Source of the DNA: Acytostelium subglobosum LB1
Taxonomy: Eukaryota; Evosea; Eumycetozoa; Acytosteliales; Acytosteliaceae
Direction of reading: 5' to 3'
Length of the DNA: 64,000 bases
Assembly: GCF_000787575.1 (NCBI RefSeq)
Contig: NW_012236518.1
Coordinates: 248,001-312,000 of the forward strand
The translations under genes were made by a program, and so were the position numbers. The notes beneath the pieces are model-generated. The model ran no database searches. It worked only from the letters and a program-made list of their open reading frames with translations, and had not been told where the DNA came from. This document shows positions 33,714 through 47,700 of this stretch, piece by piece; within the stretch, counting starts at the first letter, position 1, and every line of letters begins with the position of its first letter.

Positions 33714-36700
33714 TTATTTTGAAGACGTCCAAGTCTGGGATGGCAGTTGCGGGCTGGACAACTGCTCACGAGATACATATTCCTCACGCTTGCCACTGAT
33801 GAGTGGATTGGATCCACTCGATCCAGCCAACATGGCATAGTAGTTGGCAAGAGGCTGACGTGAGTATGTATTGATAGCCTCATTGAGCATGGCAAAGCAG
33901 TTGTCATACTCATTGGTCGCTTGTTTGTTCTGTGTCTTCTTGTCGGCATTGGCCAACACACCAGACATACCACGAAGTAGTTGTACCAATGGATTCTTTG
34001 ATTGATTCGCACTGTCCAACGAGTCCATCAATTTAGAGGCGTCCTTTGTTCGCTTGAACATCAAATGATGACGTGCAATCCTGCATGTCGTCACAAACAC
34101 CTGTTGCTCCTTGTTGCCACTGCTGACATTGCTGTTGCTACTGCTGCTGTTAGCAATCTCCAATGACTTGTTCAAACAAAGTAGCGCAGCATCAAATAAT
34201 CTTAACTCTTCATAAACTTGTGCCAACTCCTATTAATGTGCGTGAATGAGTCAGCGGGTGGACGGGCGGATGGGCATCAACATTGCCGTGCCAGTGATTG
34301 AGTGATACATACATGGTACAAACTGATGTTGTGTGGGTCCTTTGTGATGGCCTGCTTGTAGAGCTGTACTGCCTCCTTGGAGTCGTTGCCTTGTTCCACG
34401 ATCTTCTGCCTGGCGAGGAGTCTTGTGAGCAATGCCAATGTCTTGGCATCGTTGGAGTACTGCTTCATCAATGTGGCATGAAGCTTGACAAATTCCTCCT
34501 TACTAGCAGATTGCAGCAACAACACCTCAGCTCTCTGTAGATCGAGCTGAGTCCTCTGTGATTGAGTCAGCTTGTCTGAGTTGTTGGCGAATGTGGCAAC
34601 GGTGTCGTGTGCTGCCATTGCTGCCTGGAGATCGTCCGCATCATTGGTGTGAGTGGCGTGGATAAACAAGAGGTTGGCCAGAGCATACCACGCACCATGG
34701 TCGAGTGGACGCTGCATTATCATTCTCTTGACCATCTGAGTCGACTGCTTGATGTTGTCCAGAGCAGACTGTGATGTTTGGATTAGATGTGCGCGGGCTG
34801 TGCTCAGCTCCAGGCTGTTGTCATGGATCTGTTGACGACGGTTCAACAGGGCGACCAAGGACTTGATTGTCGATGGGCTGCTCTGATGTGGCTGATGCTG
34901 TAGCAGATGGTCCAACAGACACTTCCAGGTGTTGGACTGTTGTGGGTATGAGTGACAGGCCTTAAGCAAGTGCTGTCTGGCGCACTCAAACTGGTTCTGT
35001 CGCAGGGCTATGGCTGCCTCGATCATATAGCACTCAAGTGGCACGTACATGATTGTTGACTTGAGGTTGGCGATTGTTGCCGTAGACTTTTCAAACTCGC
35101 CAGCCTGGAGATAGATCGTCGCCTTGAGGTAGTGAGCCAGCAAACACTTTTTGTCGATAGTCAACGCCTGCTCAATGACCTGCTCACATTGCTTCAGTCG
35201 ATTGCTCGCGTAGAGTATCATGGCCAGTGACACCAGCAACACACTCTGGCGTGTGGCCTTCTGTCCATCATCAGCCAGGCTTCCGATAGCGCTCTGGTAG
35301 GACTTGACGGCCTGATCGATCTGTCCCAACTTGTGCTGACTCAGTGCCACCAGCTCCCAAATCGCGCTGTTTCCAGGTGTTGGGCTCGCCAAAGTATACG
35401 CCTGCAGTGTCTTGATGCATCCTGTGTAGTCTCCCGACTTGTACTGTGATCGCGCAAGGTTCACTTCCAACAGTCGCTTCGCAGACGTCTGTCCCGCGGC
35501 CTGTTTCTCGACGTTCTCCGGACCAATGCCTGTGAGTGTGGCGGCAGCGTTTGTACAGGCGACTGATTGATCGGGGTTGGCGAGCAAGCTGATCGACTTG
35601 GAGAAGTGCTCAGCGGCAAGGGTGTACTGTGCCTTGCGCTCATAGATCAATCCAAGATAGTTGTAGGCCTGTGAGAGTGAAGGCGTGACGCCGTCGTAGA
35701 GAGTGGTGTACGTTGAGAGGATCTGCTCTGCGTTGGAAAGGTCGTCATGGGCGTAGGCTAGGATGGCTTGTCCCAGCATCGCATCTCCCATCGAGCGCTC
35801 CTCTAATGCGATCGAGATGTGCATGTAGTCAGCGTGCGCCAACTCAATGTTGCCTGCGTCCAGCTCGTGTATCAGTCCTTGGAGAGACCAGATCGATGGC
35901 GCATCCGAGTCGATTGAGCGAGCAAGCAACAGTGCAGAGTTGGCCAAGTCGGTGTTTCCCGGTGTCTGCGTGTAGAGTGCCGCCAGATTGTTGAATGGGA
36001 TGTACTGAGAGGAGTTGAGCTGAATTGACTTAATGAATGCGTGCTGGCTCTGCTTGGGGTAGCGCTCCATCAGGACCACGCCCATGATGTTCCAAAGCGA
36101 CCAATCGTTTGATCGCATGTTCAGTGCTTGTGTGGCGAACTTGATCGATGACTTGTAAAGCGCCTCGGTCTTCTCCTGCAATGCGGGGTCACTGTTCGTG
36201 AGTGCCCTGTACCTGATGTATTGGTAATAATGATTGATTGCCAGGTCCTTGAGTGAGGACTCGGCATTGAGACCAGTGAGTCCATGACCATGAGCGATGG
36301 AAATGGCTTTGATATACGCGTCAGAGCCTTGTGACAGCATGTCCAAGGTGTGGGGAGTCGTTGGCAAGAGATGGAAGTGGGTAGAGATGTCACCCAACAA
36401 CTTCCAAAGACTCTCAAACTTCTGCTCTTTGTCAATGGCCTGCTTGATTGTGACGTGGGCGCGCTGCAAGTAATCGAGCGAACGATGGTACAGTCCCTCG
36501 GTCATGAACTCCTTGGCCCGGAGGAAGAGACACTCGGCCTTGCCCTTGAGCGAGGGCACGTGGGACTCGAGCGTCACCATCACTAGGTCAAACTCGTCGA
36601 TGGCATCCTCGTAGCTGCCCAAAGTCTTGTCGAGAAGGGCGATCTGGTAGTTGAGCTCGGGCACCACCTCGTGGCTCTCATTGAGCAGTGTCTCGGCGTG

Positions 36701-38913
36701 TTTGAGTGCCTTGAGCGCGGCGATGTACTTGGTCTGGCGTCTGTAGCACTCGCCAATCGCACGCCAATACACGGCGTTGTTTGGCGCGCCCTTGATGGCG
36801 GTGAGGAAGGACTGCGATGAGGCATCCAGCTCGCCAATGTCCATCTGATAGAGCGCCAGCCTGTAGAAGGCCCACGAGCACCTTCCGACGTTCTTTTGGA
36901 AGTGTCGTTGATTCTCAGTGCAGTGTCGGGTGATCTCCTTGTACAACCTGAACGCTTGGTCGGGCTGTTTGTTGGCCATGTGCACATCGCTGAGTGCTGG
37001 ACCGGCCTGTCCGTTGAGCAGATCCAGGGACAACGCCTTGCGGAAGCACTTCTCGGCACGATCAGTGTCGCTGTCTGCAAGCAGGACGAGGCCCAGTTGA
37101 GCAAAGGTTGGGGCAAATGTAGTATTCATCTGTGCAGACTTCTGGAGGCACTTCTTGGCCTCGCTAGTGTTGTTCAGTTTGAGCGCGAGCAACGCAAAGA
37201 GATAGTGTGTGAGATAGCTGTCCTCGATCGCCATCGACTCGGTAAGGTCGGCACGAATGCTCTCGGGGTCAGTGGTATCAGCCTTGTCCTGGAGGCGTAT
37301 CCAGGAGAGATATGAGAGTGAGCGTGCCCGGTACACACTCGAGGATGGCTGAGTTCGAACAATGTCGGCAAAACATGTGAGGGCCTTGTCGAATCGTGAG
37401 TCGCGATAGTGTGCGCGTCCAAGCTCAAAGAGGAGCTGGCCATTCTCTGGGTAGCGCTTGAGACATTGCTCCAGCACCTTGACCGAGGTCTCGCTGTCGC
37501 CCATGTTCTCGCAGGACTCTGACAGCACCAAGTGAATGTCAATGAAGAGCTGTGAGAGCACCAGTTGATCCTGTACCTCGCGCTGCGCAACTTGCCCAAG
37601 TGCCTTGCCCACCAACTCTCTGATCTGATTGTGAGCGGCTGCACCATCGCGCTCAAGGAGCAGGCGAAGCAGAGCGTGGTAGCCAAGCAATGAGCCAGGC
37701 GATGTGGTGAGGCCGCGCTCCAGGGCCTTGCGAGTCGTCTCGCTTCTATCGCCCAGTACGATAACCATGTGATAGCCGAGTCCAACCCAGCCGGCTCCTC
37801 GAGTCGGGTGCATCATCACCAACATTTGCGAGAGACTGAGCAGGCTGGATCGGTCCACATCCTGCTCGTCCAGCATAGCCAGTAGTGTCTCCAACGGGAA
37901 GTAACTATTCAGCAGCAGTCTATTCATTGCGACGCATGCGTTGTACACATCGTTGTGCAACTCGCTGCGTTTGGCCGGCACACTCTCAGCCACGCTCTTC
38001 CTCTGAAGTATATTGATGTAGTTTGTATATATCGTCTCCATTGCACTGGCGCCAACCAGCTCGACAACCTTCTCTCCCTTGGCGATCAGTTCTTGATATA
38101 GTTGTACCTGAGGTCATGTGACAGGGGACGCGTCAATGTCATGGTCGTGGTCCGTGGCATCGATCAATCAAGGAACTTACATTGAATGTCTTGTAGACAT
38201 CTGATTGGACTTGAGATTCAATGAGGCGCACTTCTTGCTTCTGTTGCTCGGTGTGGGAGGCCGCGCCAATGACATGACGCTTGGCTGGATTGATGATAGG
38301 GATGTTTCGTTGTTTCATGATGGCCTGTGACTGATCCTTGATGATGGTGGCAGTCTCGTTATATTGCATGGTCTCCTGCTTAACCAACAACTTCAACCTT
38401 GCCGACTCATCAATGTCTGGCAACATTAACATCTGTTTGATCAACTTGGATGCATCGTTCAATCTCTGATTATTACAATATATATCCAACAACTTAAATT
38501 GGAACTCTCTACTCTTTGCAGCATCCGGTGTCAATGGTATCAGTGCCTCCATTGTCTTTATCAACTTGTCCACATCACCTGTCTTTTGGAATAGATCCAT
38601 CAATCCCTAAATATGATTGATTGAGTGAGTGAGTATGATTGATTGATTGAATGAGTGAATGAGTGATGAAGGGACATTGTATACATACTCTTAAGGGGAA
38701 TGGTGATGTAGGAGTGATGGTCATTGCTGTTTGGTATGACTTCTCACTGTCGTTGTATAGATTGAGATTGAATTGAGCCATGCCCAACATTAGATGTAGG
38801 TTTGAATTCTGTGAATGATACATCAATGCATCATTACATATCTCAACCATCCTATTATAATCCTTCTTATCTAAAGCATCCTTTGCATCCTTCAATGCTT
38901 GTTTGACATCCAT
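33714..38913 (-). CDS. skic3: SKI3/TTC37, TPR scaffold of the Ski complex
   Basis: Large TPR protein of 1653 aa, expected to scaffold the cytoplasmic Ski complex (Ski2 helicase, Ski3, Ski8) that feeds mRNA to the exosome. Four exons (38913-38689, 38606-38181, 38107-34313, 34229-33714), all phase 0. The N-terminus MDVKQALKDAKDALDKKDYN aligns in kind with human TTC37 ([20 protein letters not shown]). TPR units recur throughout, for example SVKVLEQCLKRYPENGQLLF, VYWRAIGECYRRQTKYIAAL, DWSLWNIMGVVLMERYPKQS, and SLSQAYNYLGLIYERKAQYT. Only about three other large TPR families are plausible. The length, N-terminus and dispersed TPRs favour SKI3. It lies 100 bp from PEX5 in the same orientation and divergently from HEATR6. 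Confidence 0.85.
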
Positions 38914-39098
38914 GATGATATCAACTCTATCTCTATCTTTATCTCTTCAACTTCAAGTTCAAGTTTAAACTTTGAAATGAACCCAAAGCGTCAAGATGAC
39001 ACTTTTAAAGATTTCTTCTCAACTTTGATGTTCATTCATTCACTTCACTTTGGCTGAGTTATAATCAATCAAATAATAAGATAATAAGGATAATAAGA
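38914..39098. promoter_or_regulatory. Compact bidirectional promoter SKI3 / HEATR6
   Basis: Only 185 bp separate the two divergent start codons, so both promoters and leaders overlap. AT-rich words flank each end (ATAATAAGATAATAAGG before HEATR6). A TTCAAGTTCAAGTTTAAAC stretch lies near SKI3. Confidence 0.6.
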
Positions 39099-42000
39099 AT
39101 GATACATACTGACTTGGTATTAAGGGCAGATACATTGTATTTGCAACAACAACAACAACAACAATATATAAATAATAATAGTTACTTTAGTAGTAATAAT
39201 AGTATATTCAATCAGTTACAACATAAGAGTGGACTGAGTCCCAACTCAAACTCATCATCATCATCATATTCATTATCATCAGACAATGATAACAATCCAA
39301 TAGTATCACTTATAAATGATACAATACAATACTATCAACAACAACAATCGTCTGCATCAACGACATCAACGACATCCACATCATCGACAACAAGTACAAG
39401 TACTGGCAAATCAATCAATATCAAAGATAGTTATATACAGTTGATACTAAAGTTAAGTCAACTAATTAGCAATTGTAATAATGATGCTATTACATTGAGA
39501 TACTTTCAAATGATTAGTATTGTTGCACAGAACAATCAGTTGTTGTTACAAGATTATACAAATGAGTTGGCAAGTCTATTACAACTATTCTTAAAGTATA
39601 TTCAATTCAATCCAACTCAATCATCAACATCACCACAACATCATCAACAACAACATCAACATCAACAACATCATCATCATAGCAATCATCAATCAAAGTC
39701 ATCACCATCATCATCATCATCGTCATCACCTTCACATTCAATCTCATCATTCTCAATGCATCAACAAATGAACATTAGAAGTGAATGCCTCAAAGCAATG
39801 TCAATATTGCTGTATAACAATGGTCCACATTTGCCAACAAAGTTCCATCAACCTCTCTTGGACAGTCTGGTATCATTGATCTCATTGCAATCAATCAGTC
39901 ATGGTCACGGTCACAACAACAACACATTGATCAATCACGAGATTAGAAGATTGGCCACTATATCAATCGGTAACATCACAGTGTTATGTGGATCAAAGCT
40001 GAACAAACTGTATCCAATGCTCTTTGAGAAACTGTATAGCAACTTGGAGAAGCTGGCGTTGCAGCTAGCCTCGAACGATAAGCAGATCATTAAGTTGACC
40101 TGCAGCACGCTGCGATCGCTACAACTGCTGCTCACGCAATGCAAGTCGGTGTACGACTCCAAGGCATCGATGCTGTTCAATCTGCTCAAACGCTTGATGT
40201 TCTTTGGTACCACAATCAATCCAAATGCAGTGCTGCCTTCGCAGCTGCATCAGGTCGACGCCTCGTCACTCAATCCCAAGTACCGCGCCAAGAAGCATGG
40301 CGGCCAGGACAATGGCATGGGCGATGGACTTGGACATGGCATATCGAGCTCGGACAGCGACTTTGATGAACGACATACGTACGCCAAGATTAGGATCTCG
40401 GCGCTCACGCTGCTCCAGACGCTGTGCAAGTCGTCACCCAAGGTCTTCTTTGGACACTGGGCCACATTCCTGCCGCTCAAGTCCACGATGCCATCTGTGT
40501 ACACCACCGCGCTGTACGACGCCGACTACCGCGCGCGGCAGGCTGCGCTCCATCTGCTGACCACCATGTACGACGGCTCCAAAGACTTCTTGGTGGCCAT
40601 CCCCAAGCAACAGACCCAGCAACAATCACATCCACATTCACAGGCACAACAATCGACAACATTCACAAGTTACTCACAGAACTTGGCTACAATGATCATT
40701 GAGTCACACAAGGCATTGCAAAGCGTTTTGGACCAGGAGCGAACGAGTCCTACACCTACGCCCACTCCTCTGTTGGTGACGGCCATCAAGTGTCTTACAA
40801 TGCTGATCACAAATACACCATATGAGAAGTTGGAGAAGAATCTGCTGCGCACTCTATTCAAGTCTGTGGCGCCATTCATTCTCAACCCTAGCGTGGAGAC
40901 ACAGCAGGCCACATTAGGATGCATTCAATCATTATTGTTGGCCGATCCACCTGTGCCTGACGCACTCACCACCGAGATAGAGTCATCCGGTCTCATCGAC
41001 AAGTTCATCCAGTTTGCCTCGACCTCTGCCAACGGTGATCAAATACGCAATGAGGCAATCCTTTGTATACTGGCCCTTACCAAACACAACTTCCAAGTGT
41101 TCTGTCTACACCACGCTCCCATCTACAACATCATGTTCCCAATCCTCACCAACACCTCCCTTGACGCCACGCTCCGCGTCCAAGCCTCGCGGACCATCGA
41201 AGAGGTATCCAAGTGCATCCATGAGTCCCAAAAGTCCACTGATGCTCTCCCCTATGTAAGTATCTCCTCATGGTCCATGCTACATTGAACCATCACCCTC
41301 TAATACAAGTGATGACAGAACCCCAATGTAGAGAAGCAACTCTGGCACTTGTTCTTCCAAGCTCTCACTGGATTGATTGAGGACCCTCTGCCTCAGATTA
41401 GATCATCCATTTGCAACTGCCTTTCACACTTGACTTCAAACATATTCTCAGGTCTGCCAATACCAATGCAACTGCATTGTGTAACAGTGATACTTGGATT
41501 GATGTCTGACGAGTCGTACCTTGTGCGCGCGGGAGCGTGTCGCACCATTGGCATGTTTGTAAAGTTGGACACACTGAGTGATGACACTACATTCCTGTCA
41601 AAGGCTGCCAGCTGTCTGTACAAGTCGATGTGTGACAACAACATCAATGTTAGGATCAAGGCGTGCTGGTCGCTTGCCAACCTCTGCGACCACCTGGTGT
41701 CCATTCGCAAGAACGAAGAGTTCAATGACATACCAACGCTCATTCTGTCCAAGGTCGTCGAGGTCCTGTTGCTGGCCAGCTATGACAATCCCAAAGTTCG
41801 ATGCAATGCTGTTCGAGCCCTGGGCAACTTTGCCCGCTTCGTTCCAAAAGACCTCCTGGACAACACCAATCCAGTCGACATTCAAGACATCTTTGACACG
41901 ATCAACAAGAACCAACAACAGCAGCCACAGCCACATCAGCTACAGCAACAGCAACAACAAAGTCCTGTTGGCAACCAACCACTACCAGACCAACAACTAC

Positions 42001-42924
42001 AACAGACCAACCTGTCGACTCAGAAGAACATGATTGATAACTATGTTAGGAATCACAACAAGTCATTGATTGATCGAGTGATCGACTCGCTGGTGGTCAA
42101 TGCAGGCGAGCCATCGACTTCATTCAACTTTGTAAAGGTCAAGTGGAATGCATGCTACGCTCTAGGCAATCTATTTTATAATCCAGACATCCAGTTTGAT
42201 CCTGTTCCAAGCTGGCTCCATCAAGTCTACTCAACGCTCATATCACTCGTCCAATCATGTAAGAACTATAAGATCAAGATCAATGCCTCTGCATCCCTGG
42301 CCACCGTCACACACACAAGGATTCAATATGGCAATGACTATCAACGCATCCTTGAGGCCATCGTCATCTCACTCTCAAGTATCAACACATTGATTGAGCA
42401 TTCAGAGTATCAGTACAAGGACATCCTTGAGCGACAGGTATGTGTGCCAATCACTCGATCAATCAACAATCATACTAATACCATACTCCATCTCCCAGCT
42501 TGGTATATCATTGGTTCATTTACTTGGCTCAATGAATATGGAAGAGATACAGAGTTACAAGGGATTGCTAGTCGGTCATTTGGATGTACTGTTTGATACG
42601 GTACAGAGATTGAATCCAGTGTACGAGACATCATTGATATTGGATGGTAACAACACAACTTCATCATTACAGAAGAGACAACAGGAACGACCTACATTGG
42701 ATGAATTCACCAAGTGTGTCTCTACAATTGAACGAATGCTACATATTGTCACCAATGACAAGATCCAAGACCCAACGCTCCTCAACAAGATTGGACGTCT
42801 CCAAGAGCTAATCGAGAACGAAGGCATCAACATTGAGCAACTCTCTCTCATCTCCAATCCCAATGCACTGGACAATCAATCATTCAACTCGAACTCAAAC
42901 TCGAACTCGAACTCGAATGAATAA
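39099..42924 (+). CDS. heatr6: HEATR6-like HEAT-repeat protein
   Basis: HEAT-repeat protein of 1233 aa in three exons (39099-41255, 41319-42437, 42499-42924), phase 0 throughout. Helical repeats are clear: ALTGLIEDPLPQIRSSICNC, ILGLMSDESYLVRAGACRTI, CDNNINVRIKACWSLANLCD, SYDNPKVRCNAVRALGNFAR and KVKWNACYALGNLFYNP. The last resembles the conserved V(R)WN-CYALGN segment of HEATR6. N-terminal insertions are Gln, Ser/Thr and His rich, and the C-terminus ends in an Asn/Ser repeat. HEATR6 is a conserved but poorly understood protein. The assignment rests on the repeat order and the KWNACYALGN motif. Confidence 0.85.
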
Positions 42925-42967
42925 GTATTATATTATATATTATATTATTTCTTTATTTATATTATCT

Positions 42968-43486
42968 TTAGCATCGATCACCTGTTAACCTATTCTGGTT
43001 GAATGTGAAGCTGAAGTAGTGACCTTGGGAGAAGCCGTGGAAGACGTTGGCACCTGGGTTGCAGGTGAGGTTGAAGCGGTAGGCTTGGTCACCGAGTGGG
43101 TTGGCCCAAAGTGGACTGAGGTAGACCTGACCGTCGGGGTAGATCTGGATGCCCTTGGAATCGTAGAAGCTGAACTTCATGGAGGCACTGGCGTAGAATT
43201 GTTGATTGTAGCCACTGGAGCACTTTACATCCTTGTTGGAGACGTATGACCAGGGGTCGCCATTAGTCAGGAAGCTGACGACGGCCGATGTTTGATATGG
43301 GTATAACTTCTGTTGAGTGTATAGTACTTCACCAGTCCTAAGAACACCTACAAACTGTGCCTTTACCAATGATTGTGAAAAGAATGGTGCCAAAGCTGTA
43401 GTACAATCACCTTGGACATTATTAATTAATCCAATAAATATTATATTAATAATTAATATTATTGATGTAAATAATTTAGTATTCAT
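42968..43486 (-). CDS. Small secreted protein of unknown function
   Basis: Single-exon protein of 172 aa. Residues about 1-26 form a strong signal peptide (FTSIILIINIIFIGLINNVQG). The mature part has four cysteines (CTTALAP, VKCSSG, NLTCNP, final DRC), enough for two disulfides, and one N-glycosylation site (NLT). It is rich in aromatic and polar beta-strand-like stretches (ASMKFSFYDSKGIQIYPDGQ, GHYFSFTFNQ), which suggests a small beta-sandwich. I do not recognise the family. The gene converges with HEATR6, 44 bp between stops. Codon use is as in neighbouring genes. Confidence 0.8.
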   Translation of the reverse strand: MNTKLFTSIILIINIIFIGLINNVQGDCTTALAPFFSQSLVKAQFVGVLRTGEVLYTQQKLYPYQTSAVVSFLTNGDPWSYVSNKDVKCSSGYNQQFYASASMKFSFYDSKGIQIYPDGQVYLSPLWANPLGDQAYRFNLTCNPGANVFHGFSQGHYFSFTFNQNRLTGDRC

Positions 43487-44734
43487 TATTATTGTTATAT
43501 TAATAAATAATTTATATATTATATATGTTGTAGTAGTAGTAGGTTGGAATGGATTTATGATTTAGTATCCAGGAGCTCAAGTAAATACCTTTTGGGTTAC
43601 TGTTGCGCCAAGGCATTAATTTGATTAATTGATTATATATATGTTGGTTAAATTTGAACTGCCTTATTAGGATATATATATGTCAAGTGTCAATCTCGTG
43701 TAGTGCTTCCCTCCTCCCTCAATCACTCTCCCTCATCCACTAACACTAACACTAGCACTAATACCACAATACTTAAACGATCAAGTGATACACCCCATCT
43801 TGCCCACCGACTCACCCTCGAGTTTGAATTAATTGTTGATTGAATGTGGTTGATAGGTTGTGTGTGTGTGTGTGAAGAAATAATTAAGTATCAATGAGCG
43901 TCAGTTCAATTTTGAATGATTGACTCTATCTATTGATTGATTGATTTATAAGTGTTGTGTGTGTTTGATCATACCTTGAGTGAGATCGAACACATAATTA
44001 CCCCTCACACAAAGTCCACATTCTCACAATTAACAACTTATAACTAACAAGACCTAACTCACAATTATTATTGATTGAATTATTGATTGACCACTAAACT
44101 TGAAGGTCAAAGTCTACCCGCTTTGGTAGAATGAATGAATATATATATCGTCTTGGTCAGGTGACCCAATGATTGGATGGACTTACCGACACAAAGATAT
44201 ATTTGTTGTCTTGTAGACTTGCACCATGCCCAATCATTTGACGACAAAACAATCTGCTCGGCAACCAGGTCCGAATTCTATTCTAAAAATAAATAGTTGC
44301 GAGGCCTTTGAGTGAGAATGCGTTCATGTTCATCATTGCACAACACAATTACTTTGATCCATTCTCACATATTTGGTGTGATGTGCATTTGATCGATCAC
44401 CACGTGCCACACGCACCAGCGCCTCTTCATTGGTTTTTAGTTTTGTTGTTGCTGTTGCCAGCGACAGCGCGAGCGAGGGGGTGGCGTTGGAGTTAGAGTT
44501 GTGGTGGAAGTTGATACTTCTGCAAGTGAAGTGAAGTGTGATTGGTATGAAAGACCCATCAAACACAATAGGGGGTTGGAATGATTGATGGTTGGTAGCC
44601 TGAATCAATGAAGGCCTGGCACATGTCACTCCCTCATCGATGATATACTATTACCAAATCATTGTTAGTCAACACCACAACCCCTTACACAAATAATACC
44701 TTTACTTGTATTTATAATTATACATAAAGAGAGA
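43487..44734. promoter_or_regulatory. Divergent region, 1.25 kb
   Basis: Lies between the small secreted protein (-) and the LRR receptor-like gene (+). It contains a (TG)n run near 43858-43875, a CTAACACTAACACTAG stretch near 43739, and TATA-like words near both ends. No ORF or RNA gene is supported. Confidence 0.4.
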
Positions 44735-47700
44735 ATGGATTGTTATAACAATCGATTATGTCTTTTACTAGTTCTTCTAATTTCACTTGTGGTTGTTGCA
44801 ACCAACTTTGTTGAAGCCTCAACCTTAGCCTCAGCCACAGCATCAACCCCAGCAGGGTCAACCCACACTAGGGATGCACTCAAACTTAAAGAATACAACA
44901 GACTACGAAGTAATAATAACAACAATGGTAGACAATTGATGATGGTCAACTCTGCCAATGAGGTGTCGGCTGCGACGGCCAACACTACACCAACAGAGAA
45001 GGATGCATTGATGTCGCTGTACACATCGACCAGAGGCGATCTATGGTATAGGAGTGACAATTGGACGATTGGAGACCCCTGTCTAAACTCCTGGTATGGC
45101 ATCACATGTGACAATGCCAGTCATGTGACCAGTGTCTCACTGTCCGAGAACAACCTCAATGGCACACTATCATCTTCCCAACTCTCTGGACTCATCCACT
45201 GCCAACTCTTTGACATTGGCACCAACAACATCTCTGGCGACCTCACCACCCTCTTCAGCACCTGGTCTCAACTCAATGAGTTACATCTCCAAAACAATCA
45301 GTTTGAGGTATGTGATTGGAATGATTCCATTGATTGAATGATGGGCCAGCCTTACTAACATGTTTGATTGAATGATTGGAATGATTCCACCCCTACCCCA
45401 ATCACCTACCCCACAACACCAACCTAGGGCGACATATCTTGGACGAACAGTCTACAGTCCAACATTACATTCTTGTGGATTGCTGGCAACAGGTTCACTG
45501 GAGTGATACAAAAGGAATGGAGCAAGTTTAAAAAGTTGAACTTGTTATTCATTGAACTGAATCAGTTGTCTGGAACAATACCGGATGAGATTGGTGAGAT
45601 GGAGAGTCTAAACCTGTTGGACTTTGGATTCAATTCAATCGAAGGCCCTGTGCCTGAATCAATCCAATACTTGACCAAACTGACACATCTGTGGGCCTAT
45701 GACAATAACCTAAGTGGCAATCTACCCTATGCCATATCAAACATGTCCAATCTGATCACATTAGAGTTCACCAGGAATAAGATGTCTGGTGAGATCCCAA
45801 TCGATATCTTTAACAAGTCCAACAAAATACAAAGCATCAGACTGAGTGGCAACCAATTCATAGGTATGTGTTATCATTCATGGATCACTCATTCACTCAA
45901 TCATTCAATCATACTCACTCATTTAATCAATTCCAATTAGGTCAACTACATTGGATATGTAATTTGACAGCAATTGAGGAGTTGTTACTCAATGACAACA
46001 AGTTCACAATACTTCCAGACTGCAGCCAGGCCATCCCCGATACATTAACAGACTTGGTACTCGATGGTAACCAACTCTATGTAAGTACCATCATGGTCCA
46101 TGACATCTAATCACTCAATCACTCACTCATTCAATCAATCAATATTATAGGGTACACTTCCAAACTCATTGGGCAACTTACGTAATCTAAGATATCTCAA
46201 TTTGAGAAATAATAGATTGTTTGGATCAATACCATCATCATTGGAGAAGTGTATCAATCTCTCACGGATCGATATATCCGAGAATGAATTCAATTGTACT
46301 CTTACCGAACTAATGGGTCCAATCAGATGGATACCATATGTAAGTTCATCACGTCAATCCATGTGGAATGGACCATTCACTAACTCAACCCAATCAATCA
46401 TGTAGTTGAGTATATTGACAGCCAACAATAATAATATTAGTGGAGGATTCAATGAGGATATGTTCTGGGATCAGGATAATGAGAGGGAGTTGTTGACATC
46501 ATTGTTCATCTTGGATCTATCCCATAACAAACTTAATGGACCATTATCAGACTACCTATCTTGGATGTTATCACTCTCCCAGATGGACCTTTCCAACAAT
46601 AACTTTGAGGGTGTCATCCCAGATGTACTAAACTATCTCTCGTATGTACACCCAATGGAACCATCCCACTCTCTCAATCACATGACTGACCAATCAATCA
46701 CATGATAGTGAGTTGTACTTTGACAACAATAACTTGTCTAGCCCTGATGGAAGACTTCCAGCATTCATGGTACCTTCAAAGAATTATGTAAAGATGGATC
46801 AGGATAACTTTGTTTGTCCGACAATCCTTGGAAAGGACTCAGAGATGATGATCAAGTTGGACCCAAAGTACTTCAACTACTCATTGTGCTCATGTATCAC
46901 GGGTACATTCGGTGTGAATGGCACGTGCAAGGTGTGTCCAGAGAATGCACAATGTCCAGGCAATGGCACCAGCATCATCATCCCCTCTGGCTACTTCCCA
47001 TTGCCCACAGTCGAGCAACCAGACTACCTCCTTCAATGTCCAATCTCCAACTTTGGCACAACATCCTGTAACCCATCCAGCTCATCCAACTTCACCTGCA
47101 AGCCAGGCTTCACCGATAGACTATGTAGTCGTTGTCAAGATGTAAGTATCTTCGCGTCTGTACAGTCGAACGAACACAACACTGACCCGACCAACACATA
47201 CACCTCACTCCAGAGATTCTTCCTTCGTGGCGCAGACTGTGTCAAGTGTCCTGATGGCTCGCAAAGCATTGCCGTGTTCATTGCCGTGCTCATTGTACTT
47301 ATACTCATACTCATATTCTTCATTCTAACTGATCCAAAGGGATCATTACCATCAGCCACCAGAAAGACCATCGTCTTTTACTACCAGGTAAGTGATTGGA
47401 ATGATTCCAGCCCAAGCCCCAGCCTAACCCCGACCCCTCCACCCCCCCCAACATAGGCACTCAACTTGTTGCTATCTAAGCTATCACCATGGCCAAGTTA
47501 CTTTGCAGCATACTATACTTCGTCCAGCTTCATCAACTTCTCGTTGGGATTCTTGTGCATTGGAGAGTTGACCAAATGGCCAAACTTATTCATGGTGATC
47601 ATTTGCCTGCCGCCAGTGGTCGTCGCGCTTTCCTGCGTGTTCCTGGTGATCGTCAAGCTGGTGTACGTACTGCGCGCCCAGCCATTCGACCGCAAGTGGA

